Positions 1 through 4,842 of a DNA stretch of 8,660 nt are shown here, in pieces. Every line of letters starts with the position of its first letter. Position 1 is the stretch's first letter. The DNA is from Bacillota bacterium (GTDB lineage: Bacteria > Bacillota > Dethiobacteria > DTU022 > JAAZDU01): the NCBI GenBank assembly GCA_012512665.1, contig JAAZDU010000105.1, positions 1 to 8,660 of the forward strand, read 5' to 3'. The notes under the pieces are model-generated. The model searched no databases and was not told the origin of the DNA. It saw only the letters and a program-made list of their open reading frames with translations. A program made the translations under genes and the position numbers.

Positions 1-72
1 AAGATACAAACAATAATAAATAAATCTATCTGCAGCCTGGCAGCTTTTTAAATTTTGAGGAGGGAGAACCGC

Positions 73-267
73 ATGAGCGGCCGGTATGCCCTTGGCCAGG
101 TAGTCCGTTTAAAAAAGAACCACCCCTGCGGGAGCAATGAATGGCGTATTATCAGGGTAGGCATGGACTTTCGCCTCAAATGTTTGGGCTGTGGCAGAAG
201 CGTACTTCTTCCACGTTCACAATTTGAAAGGCGTGTAAAAGAAATATTGGAAGACCCCTACGAGTAA
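73..267 (+). CDS. DUF951 family small cysteine-containing protein
   Basis: A 64-residue protein of the DUF951 family, whose function is unknown. The recognisable core is L-K-K-x-H-P-C-G-S-N-E-W (about residues 13-24), followed by K-C-L-G-C-G-R-S-V-L-L-P-R (36-48). The three conserved cysteines (C19, C37, C40) suggest a small metal-binding or ribbon-like fold; that is inference. The start is the ATG at 73: an AGGAGG ribosome binding site at 58-63 lies 9 nt upstream. The reading frame can be extended to a TTG at 55, but that would place the start upstream of and over the ribosome binding site. It stands 61 nt before ychF in the same direction, an adjacency common in Clostridia and some Bacilli, so co-transcription is likely. 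Family assignment is strong; any role linked to YchF or the ribosome would be guilt by association only. Confidence 0.9.
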   Translation: MSGRYALGQVVRLKKNHPCGSNEWRIIRVGMDFRLKCLGCGRSVLLPRSQFERRVKEILEDPYE

Positions 268-328
268 CATGCATATAACCTGCTGTAGTAAGGCGTGCTA
301 TAAAGAAAAATTGAGGTGAAGCTTAACA

Positions 329-1426
329 ATGCCCTTTGAGTGCGGTATTATCGGGCTACCAAACGCAGGCAAATCAACGCTGTTCTCTGCCCTCACCAGC
401 CAGCAAGTAGAGGTTGGCAGCTATCCCTTTACTACCATTGAACCAAATAAAGGGATAGTACCTGTACCGGATAAACGGCTTGAACAGGCAGCGCTGGTGG
501 CAGGGTGCAAGAAAATAACGCCAGCAAATCTAACTTTTGTCGATATTGCCGGCCTGGTTGAAGGAGCTTCCCGGGGCGAGGGCTTGGGTAACCAATTTTT
601 AGCGCATATCAGGGAAATGGACATTTTACTGCACCTCGTGCGTTGTTTTGAAAAACCCGAGGTAGCAAGGGTTGGCAAAGATGAAGATCCTGTCAGCCAG
701 GCCGAGATTGTTGAGCTGGAGCTGGCAATGGCGGATCTTGCCAGCTTAGAAAAGCGCCGGGAAAAAATAGAGCGCAGGCTTAAAGCAGGCGACCCAAAAA
801 TAAAAGAGGAATATCATTTGCTCCAAAAAGTAATGGACTTTCTTTCGCAAGGAATCTTGCTAAAAGATGCCCCTCTCAGCGAAAAGGAAAAAAAGAGTAT
901 TGCTGGCTGGCAGCTGCTTACAAGCAAGCCTGTGCTGTATGTCTTAAATATTGATGAGGCCTACCTGCCGGAACAGGAGGCCAGGGAGGAAATTAAATCA
1001 TTTAAAACATGGAGTAGAAAAAAAAATGCGCCCTGCCTGCTTTTATCAGCTAGCCTTGAGGCTGAACTGGCCAGGCTGGAAGATGAAGAAAAGGCGGTTT
1101 TTTTAGAAGAATATGGGCTAAAGGAACCTGCTCTTCACTCCCTCATAAGAACAGGCAAAAGCCTTTTAAAACTGCTGTCATTTTTCACAGTAAAAGGCGA
1201 AGAAGCAAGGGCCTGGGCTGTCCCACAGGGCACCACTGCCAGAGAAGCAGCAGGAAAAGTGCATAGCGACATGGCCAAAAATTTTATCGTTGCCGAAGTT
1301 ATTTTTTGGGAAGATCTTGTTAACGCCGGCTCCCTCGCCTCTGCTCGCGAAAAAGGCCTGCTGAGGCAAGAAGGACGCGACTACCTGGTACAAGATGGTG
1401 AGGTAATATGTTTTCGCTTTCATTAA
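329..1426 (+). CDS. ychF: Redox-regulated/ribosome-associated NTPase YchF (OLA1/Obg family)
   Basis: Full-length 365-residue YchF, the Obg-related P-loop NTPase that binds ribosomes and in studied members prefers ATP to GTP. Visible motifs: P-loop G-L-P-N-A-G-K-S-T at 9-17; the switch region with Y-P-F-T-T-I-E-P-N around 32-40; D-I-A-G-L at 72-76, with a leucine where Ras-type GTPases carry the catalytic glutamine (typical HAS-NTPase); and N-I-D-E at 207-210 in place of the NKxD guanine-specificity motif, which agrees with ATP preference. A helical region spans about 130-190, and a C-terminal TGS domain covers about 281-364, ending with the conserved V-Q-D-G-E-V-I-x-F-R-F run. The ATG at 329 follows a GAGGTGA ribosome binding site at 313-319. 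Family members are about 363-366 residues long, so the gene is intact. It probably shares a transcript with the DUF951 gene upstream. Confidence 0.97.
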   Translation: MPFECGIIGLPNAGKSTLFSALTSQQVEVGSYPFTTIEPNKGIVPVPDKRLEQAALVAGCKKITPANLTFVDIAGLVEGASRGEGLGNQFLAHIREMDILLHLVRCFEKPEVARVGKDEDPVSQAEIVELELAMADLASLEKRREKIERRLKAGDPKIKEEYHLLQKVMDFLSQGILLKDAPLSEKEKKSIAGWQLLTSKPVLYVLNIDEAYLPEQEAREEIKSFKTWSRKKNAPCLLLSASLEAELARLEDEEKAVFLEEYGLKEPALHSLIRTGKSLLKLLSFFTVKGEEARAWAVPQGTTAREAAGKVHSDMAKNFIVAEVIFWEDLVNAGSLASAREKGLLRQEGRDYLVQDGEVICFRFH

Positions 1427-1512
1427 GTAAGTGAGCAGGAATAGATAAAGGTAGGCGGAAAGGGGGTAGCCGGTTAAGCCGGGGTAATTCTGGCAAAACC
1501 GGATTATTTAAT

Positions 1513-2547
1513 GTGGAAACTGAGAATAAGAGAATTATAAACATAATTTTTATAATACTGGCCATAGTGGGGCTCATCTGGTTCTTAGTTAAGATCAGGT
1601 GGGTTTTAGAACTTATAGTGGCAAGCCTCCTCATCGTTTATATCTTGTCCCCGTTTACTGCATATCTAGAAAAAAAACAAAGATTCTCTCACGCACTGGC
1701 AGTAGCCGTTGCCTTTTCTATCTTTTTGCTAGTTATAGTTCTCATAATCAGTTTATTTATCCCCCTGATAGAAGCAGAGCTGCGTGCTATTGTTGAAGAT
1801 ATTCCCGCTCATCTCAAGCAGTTGCAACAGATTTTGCAGGAAGTTTCCGATTTTATAAGATCTTTAGAGATGATTGACCTCGATGTTGAAGAAGAAATAA
1901 TTGGAACGCTCAATCAGCTTCCCCAAAATTTAGAGCCCATCCTGGCGGAGGTTGCCAATATATCACTTGTGGTTTTCACCAGGCTGGTAAATATATTCTT
2001 CATTCTCTTCATCGTTCTTTATCTTCTTTATGATTTTGAAAGCATCAAGAATGCTTTCGTTAATCTTATGCCGCCCAGATACAAACAAGAAGCCAGGGAC
2101 ATAATAGGCTTTATTGATCATAATTTTGGTAATTATATTCGGGGAAACATTATCCGCTGTACCTTAGTAGGTATTTTAACTGGCATTGCTCTCTTCATCA
2201 TAGGAATGCCTTACTCCTTTTTACTGGGAGTGCTGGCCGGTATGTTGAATATTATTTTATACATTGGGCCTTTTTTGGCTGCAGTGCCGGCCATTTTAAT
2301 GAGCATTTCTCCTACTACGCCCTCTTTTTTAAGTACCGTCATGGTGTATATAATTGTGCAGGCCCTGGATGGTACAGTTTTATCGCCGATTTTATTAGGG
2401 CGAGCTGTAAAGCTAAAGCCGATAACTGTGATAGTAGCATTGCTCGTAGGAGGCCAACTGGGAGGTTTCATGGGAATGATCCTTTCTGTGCCGCTGGCGG
2501 GGACTATTAAAAACATTGTCTATTACTATAGGGAAAAAAAAGTTTAA
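1513..2547 (+). CDS. AI-2E family transporter (PerM/YtvI-like membrane protein)
   Basis: A 344-residue polytopic membrane protein of the AI-2E (UPF0118) family. It has two closely spaced N-terminal hydrophobic segments (about 8-27 and 30-49), a third at about 60-84, then a soluble acidic helical stretch (about 87-150) that is typical of the family. The C-terminal block of membrane segments (from about 150 to 335) includes the G-P-F-L signature at 252-255, followed by A-A-V-P-A-I. Members include AI-2 exporters and Na+/H+ antiporter-like proteins, so the substrate cannot be assigned. The start is uncertain: the GTG at 1513 has no ribosome binding site within normal distance. The nearest one is a GGAAAGGGGGT stretch at 1457-1467, and a CCGGTT/AACCGG inverted repeat (1470-1475/1497-1502) lies between it and the start. 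The gene lies 86 nt after ychF and 110 nt before rpsF. Confidence 0.88.
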   Translation: METENKRIINIIFIILAIVGLIWFLVKIRWVLELIVASLLIVYILSPFTAYLEKKQRFSHALAVAVAFSIFLLVIVLIISLFIPLIEAELRAIVEDIPAHLKQLQQILQEVSDFIRSLEMIDLDVEEEIIGTLNQLPQNLEPILAEVANISLVVFTRLVNIFFILFIVLYLLYDFESIKNAFVNLMPPRYKQEARDIIGFIDHNFGNYIRGNIIRCTLVGILTGIALFIIGMPYSFLLGVLAGMLNIILYIGPFLAAVPAILMSISPTTPSFLSTVMVYIIVQALDGTVLSPILLGRAVKLKPITVIVALLVGGQLGGFMGMILSVPLAGTIKNIVYYYREKKV

Positions 2548-2567
2548 TGACTAATCATTTTAAAGGC

Positions 2568-2597
2568 TTGCTTAACCTTGCTGACCTGTGTTATATT
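2568..2597 (+). promoter_or_regulatory. Candidate sigma-A promoter of the rpsF-ssb-rpsR operon
   Basis: A -35-like TTGCTT (2568-2573) is followed after 18 nt by TATATT (2592-2597). A TG dinucleotide at 2589-2590 gives an extended -10 (TGTTATATT). Transcription would begin near 2604. It is the only good promoter-like pair in the gap between the membrane protein gene and rpsF, and such operons usually have their own promoter here. Confidence 0.5.
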
Positions 2598-2613
2598 ATT
2601 AAAGCTTAGCCCT

Positions 2614-2631
2614 GCTCTTTTTATTAAGAGC
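2614..2631 (+). promoter_or_regulatory. rpsF leader: Stem-loop in the rpsF leader
   Basis: GCTCTT (2614-2619) and AAGAGC (2626-2631) form a perfect 6-bp stem with a 6-nt loop, 12 nt before the rpsF ribosome binding site. The 3' side runs directly into CCG at 2631-2633 if the last pair opens. In the known rpsF-leader RNAs that bind the S6:S18 complex, a CCG next to a helix is the recognition feature, so autoregulation is possible. I could not find a convincing outer helix that lies inside the transcript predicted from the promoter at 2568-2597. Confidence 0.35.
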
Positions 2632-2657
2632 CGTTTAGTCCGAAGGGAGGTGAAGTG

Positions 2658-3134
2658 ATGAGGCTGTACGAAACCCTGTGCCTTATAAGACCAGACCTGG
2701 AAGAAGAGGAATTAGAACAAAGTATTAAAAAAATCCGTACACAGATAGAGAGCACAGGAGGAGAAGTAAGAGAGCTGCAGCGCTGGGGAAAGAAAAAGCT
2801 GGCTTACCAGATAGAAAATTATACCGAAGGATATTATGTTCTTTTGACCTTTAGGGCTGATAACAAGGTCCTGGCTGAGCTGAAGCATTTCTTTAAGGTA
2901 AGTGAGCACTACCTGCGCTACATGACTCTGCGCCTGGAAGAAAAAGTTGAGAACAGGGTAGAAAAGAAGGCAGAAGCGGAAAAGATGGAAGCGGAAGAAA
3001 TTCGGGCCGAAGTTCAGCCTGCGGAAGAAGAACAATCCCGCGAAGAACAATCCCGGGAAGAACAATCCCAGGAAGAACCTGCTGCGGCAGAAAACAATCC
3101 TGAAGCAAAGGAAGGTGAAGTTATTGCTGAATAG
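2658..3134 (+). CDS. rpsF: 30S ribosomal protein S6 with long acidic C-terminal extension
   Basis: S6 binds the platform of the 30S subunit as a heterodimer with S18, which is encoded two genes downstream. Residues 1-95 are a standard S6 domain (M-R-L-Y-E-T start, R-W-G-K-K-K-L-A-Y at 42-50, G-Y-Y at 58-60, Y-L-R-Y-M-T at 85-90). Residues 96-158 form a low-complexity tail with 22 glutamates, including three R/Q-E-E-Q-S-type repeats encoded by a 15-bp tandem repeat. Typical Firmicutes S6 is about 95 residues, so the tail adds roughly two thirds again; it is likely disordered. The ATG at 2658 is chosen over an in-frame GTG at 2655 because the GGAGG at 2646-2650 leaves 7 nt to the ATG but only 4 nt to the GTG. 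The last codons double as the ssb ribosome binding site, and the stop overlaps the ssb start. Confidence 0.95.
   Translation: MRLYETLCLIRPDLEEEELEQSIKKIRTQIESTGGEVRELQRWGKKKLAYQIENYTEGYYVLLTFRADNKVLAELKHFFKVSEHYLRYMTLRLEEKVENRVEKKAEAEKMEAEEIRAEVQPAEEEQSREEQSREEQSQEEPAAAENNPEAKEGEVIAE
3027..3080 (+). repeat. 15-bp tandem repeat inside rpsF (about 3.6 copies)
   Basis: The unit GAAGAACAATCCCNN occurs at 3027-3041, 3042-3056 and 3057-3071, followed by a partial copy to 3080. The first 13 bases of the three full units are identical; only the last two differ (GC, GG, AG). The unit length is a multiple of three, so it encodes the E-E-Q-S-x repeats of the acidic S6 tail without breaking the frame. 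Copy number could vary between strains by slippage. Confidence 0.93.
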
Positions 3135-3534
3135 GGTTGTTCTTATTGGCCGGTTGACACGGGACCCAGAGCTAAGATACACACCTTCCTCGGGTGTAGC
3201 GGTGGTCAACTTTACTCTAGCTGTAGATCGTCCATATACCAACCAGCAAGGTGAACGTGAAACGGATTTTATCAGGGTTGTTGCCTGGCGCAAGCAGGCA
3301 GAAAGCTGTGCTGCCTACTTAAACAAAGGTAGCCTCGTTGCTGTTGACGGGCGCCTGCAGATCAACAGTTTTGAGGACCGGGAAGGTATAAAAAGGCAAA
3401 TAGCTGAAATTGTAGCAGAGAGCGTTAAATTTTTAGAGACACGCCGTAAATCAGAAAAAGAAGAAGACGAAAGTACTGATTTTCCCGGTGACGACATGGA
3501 TATGGTTGTGGGTGAAGATGACGTACCCTTTTAG
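3124..3534 (+). CDS. ssb: Single-stranded DNA-binding protein
   Basis: A 136-residue SSB that coats single-stranded DNA at replication forks and recruits partners through its C-terminus. The OB-fold starts with the canonical [20 protein letters not shown] and continues to about residue 105. It is followed by an acidic linker and the partner-binding tip D-D-V-P-F at 132-136 (the family norm is D-D-x-P-F). I choose the TTG at 3124 because it gives the canonical M-L-N-R N-terminus and lies 5 nt after a GGAAGGTGA ribosome binding site (3110-3118). The alternative GTG at 3115 would sit inside that site and add three unusual residues. The gene overlaps rpsF by 11 nt, which suggests translational coupling. 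It is the chromosomal housekeeping SSB by context. Confidence 0.95.
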   Translation: MLNRVVLIGRLTRDPELRYTPSSGVAVVNFTLAVDRPYTNQQGERETDFIRVVAWRKQAESCAAYLNKGSLVAVDGRLQINSFEDREGIKRQIAEIVAESVKFLETRRKSEKEEDESTDFPGDDMDMVVGEDDVPF

Positions 3535-3566
3535 CGTGATCTCATAGGAAAGGTGGCTGGAAAATC

Positions 3567-3797
3567 ATGCGCCGAGAGAAAGGGCGTAGGGGCAAAAAGA
3601 AAGTTTGTTCATTTTGTATAGACAAAATTGAACAAGTAGACTACAAGCAAGCTGATAAGCTCCGGCGTTTTATGACAGAACGCGGCAAAATTTTACCCCG
3701 AAGAATCTCTGGTACTTGTGCCAGGCACCAGAGGCAGTTAACTGTTGCTATTAAGCGGACACGGGAAATGGCTCTTTTGCCCTATACCGCTGATTAA
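3567..3797 (+). CDS. rpsR: 30S ribosomal protein S18 (zinc-site, C+ type)
   Basis: A 76-residue S18, the direct partner of S6 on the small-subunit platform. It has the basic N-terminus (R-R-G-K-K-K), the D-Y-K-x-x-D-x-L-R-R-F core around 25-35, G-K-I-L-P-R-R at 40-46 and [13 protein letters not shown] near the end, all standard for the family. It carries C14, C17, C51 and H54, a C-x2-C plus C-x2-H set expected to bind zinc (C+ type); the Bacillus subtilis protein lacks these residues. The ATG at 3567 follows an AGGTGG site at 3551-3556. The gene is the last of the rpsF-ssb-rpsR operon: it lies 32 nt after ssb and is followed within 20 nt by a strong terminator. Confidence 0.97.
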   Translation: MRREKGRRGKKKVCSFCIDKIEQVDYKQADKLRRFMTERGKILPRRISGTCARHQRQLTVAIKRTREMALLPYTAD

Positions 3798-3813
3798 TAC
3801 ACAGGGCCTGCAA

Positions 3814-3849
3814 GGAAGTAGTGCTTTAACTGCACTGCTTCCTTTTTTT
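3814..3849 (+). terminator. Intrinsic terminator after rpsR
   Basis: GGAAGTAGTGC (3814-3824) pairs along its full 11 bp, with one G-U wobble, with GCACTGCTTCC (3832-3842) around a 7-nt loop. Seven consecutive T residues (3843-3849) follow. It ends the rpsF operon 17 nt after the rpsR stop and implies that the MazG-like gene downstream is served by read-through or by its own promoter. Confidence 0.93.
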
Positions 3850-3932
3850 CCGCTTGTTTCCGGCAGGACTTTAGTAGCCGCTGGAGAAGTATATCCACGG
3901 CATAAGCAGAGCAAGATTGAGGAGAGGAAGCC

Positions 3933-4244
3933 ATGTCTTTCCGTGAAAACGGCCATATAGCAACTACGGTCCGGCTTATGGAGCGGCTTAAAATTGAGCT
4001 TTTATCAGCTGTTTCCAGGCTGCACCGCTCTTTGTTCCACGGAGCTGAGAAAAAAGCATTGGAATCACTCGGCCAGCTTATGATTGTTTGCTATCTCTTG
4101 GGGAAAAAACTTGGGTTTACATACTACCGCCTCGATTGCTTATTACAGCAGCAGGCGCGGCAGTTAATTCGCCAGGAAGAAGAGGAGCTGCTGCGTGAAG
4201 AAATGTTAGAGCTTTTGCAGTACCTGGAATCCCGGGAAAAGTAA
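3933..4244 (+). CDS. MazG-like family protein
   Basis: A 103-residue, mostly helical protein that I recognise as the MazG-like family often found just after rpsR in Clostridia. The family-typical part is L-K-x-E-L-L-S (about 21-27) and Y-L-L-G-K-K-L-G-F-T-Y-Y-R-L-D (about 54-68). True MazG enzymes hydrolyse nucleoside triphosphates using paired E-E-x-x-E and E-x-x-D motifs. I do not see a clean copy of that pair, although the C-terminus is glutamate-rich (E-E-E-E-L-L-R-E-E-M at about 82-91), so catalytic activity is doubtful. The ATG at 3933 follows a GAGGAGAGGAAG purine-rich site at 3919-3930. The gene is isolated by the terminator upstream and by the 118-nt gap before rplI. Family call fairly sure; biochemical role unknown. 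Confidence 0.75.
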   Translation: MSFRENGHIATTVRLMERLKIELLSAVSRLHRSLFHGAEKKALESLGQLMIVCYLLGKKLGFTYYRLDCLLQQQARQLIRQEEEELLREEMLELLQYLESREK

Positions 4245-4265
4245 GCGCCTCTTATTTTTTAATTT

Positions 4266-4294
4266 TTGTCTTTTAGGGTTTTTAGGATTAAGAT
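4266..4294 (+). promoter_or_regulatory. Possible promoter upstream of rplI
   Basis: TTGTCT (4266-4271) and TAAGAT (4289-4294) are separated by 17 nt inside the T-rich gap between the MazG-like gene and rplI. An alternative -10, GATAAT at 4296-4301, lacks a good -35 at the right distance. AT-rich sequence makes chance matches easy, so this is only a candidate. Confidence 0.3.
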
Positions 4295-4319
4295 GGATAA
4301 TACAAGATAAATTATTAGC

Positions 4320-4362
4320 AGGAGGTGAAAAGCAGCTTTTTTAAATAAAGCTGCCTTGTTTT
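4320..4362 (+). promoter_or_regulatory. rplI leader: rplI ribosome binding site separated from the start by a hairpin
   Basis: A perfect AGGAGGTGA site lies at 4320-4328, but the rplI ATG is at 4363, 34 nt further on. Between them GCAGCTTT (4332-4339) and AAAGCTGC (4347-4354) form a perfect 8-bp stem with a 7-nt loop. Folding removes 23 nt and leaves about 11 nt of unpaired spacing, which is near normal. No other ribosome binding site is visible close to the ATG, and a TAA at 4342-4344 excludes an in-frame upstream start next to the site. Confidence 0.65.
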
Positions 4363-4806
4363 ATGAAAGTTATACTATTACAGGAAGTTCCAAAACTCGG
4401 TTCAGCAGGCGATGTCGTTAACGTAGCAGATGGCTATGCCCGCAATTATCTCATACCCAGGAAAATGGCTGAAGCCGCCACGCAGTCGCGCCTTAAGGAA
4501 CTGGCCCAGCGGCAGGAAAAGCAGGAAAGAATTGAGCAACAAAACCTGGCTCAGGCGCAAAATGCGGCAAGCAAAATGAAAGACCTAACCCTTAAAATTA
4601 AAGCAAAGGCTGGTGAGGGGGGGCGGCTTTTTGGTTCCATTACTAATGCCGATATAGCAGATCTCCTGGGCAAGGAAGGTTTTACCGTAGATAAGAAAAA
4701 AATTGACCTCGAAGAACCTATAAAAAGTGTAGGCGATTTTGTTGTTAATATAAAACTCCATAGGGAAGTAACGGTGCCTGTAAAAATTCAAGTTGAACCC
4801 GAGTAA
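4363..4806 (+). CDS. rplI: 50S ribosomal protein L9
   Basis: A 147-residue L9, the elongated large-subunit protein that binds 23S rRNA near the L1 stalk base and helps hold the reading frame. The N-terminal domain is canonical (M-K-V-I-L-L-Q-E-V, then G-D-V-V-N-V-A-D-G-Y-A-R-N-Y-L-I-P at about 16-32). It is followed by the long connecting helix (about 40-75) and the C-terminal domain with G-G-R-L-F-G-S-I-T at about 86-94. Length is normal (about 148). The ATG at 4363 gives the exact family N-terminus, although its Shine-Dalgarno sequence lies 34 nt upstream behind a hairpin. The stop codon is 36 nt before the lonC start I favour. Bacillus has rplI next to dnaC (dnaB); here the protease gene lies between. 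Confidence 0.97.
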   Translation: MKVILLQEVPKLGSAGDVVNVADGYARNYLIPRKMAEAATQSRLKELAQRQEKQERIEQQNLAQAQNAASKMKDLTLKIKAKAGEGGRLFGSITNADIADLLGKEGFTVDKKKIDLEEPIKSVGDFVVNIKLHREVTVPVKIQVEPE

Positions 4807-4842
4807 ATAATTATTGTGGCCATAAAAGGGAGCTCTTTAACA

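Noticed and set aside
28..56. CTGC/GCAG followed by CTTTTT, a possible terminator of a gene to the left
   Set aside because: The stem is only 4 bp, too weak to call.
2712..3293. A 193-codon reading frame on the - strand opposite rpsF and ssb
   Set aside because: Its phenylalanine- and leucine-rich sequence is the complement of the Glu/Lys-rich S6 codons; both + strand genes are certain.
3854..3895. A promoter for the MazG-like gene (TTGTTT or GGACTT with TATATC)
   Set aside because: The spacings or the -35 matches are poor; I could not support any pair.
3738..3960. Short reading frames on both strands across the rpsR end and its terminator
   Set aside because: They run through the terminator hairpin and into the MazG-like gene in another frame; they are shadows.
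4223..4262. Hairpin CCTGG/CCGGG near the end of the MazG-like gene followed by a T-rich stretch
   Set aside because: The stem lies inside the coding region, is 5 bp with a wobble, and is separated from the T-rich part by more than 10 nt, so it does not form an intrinsic terminator.
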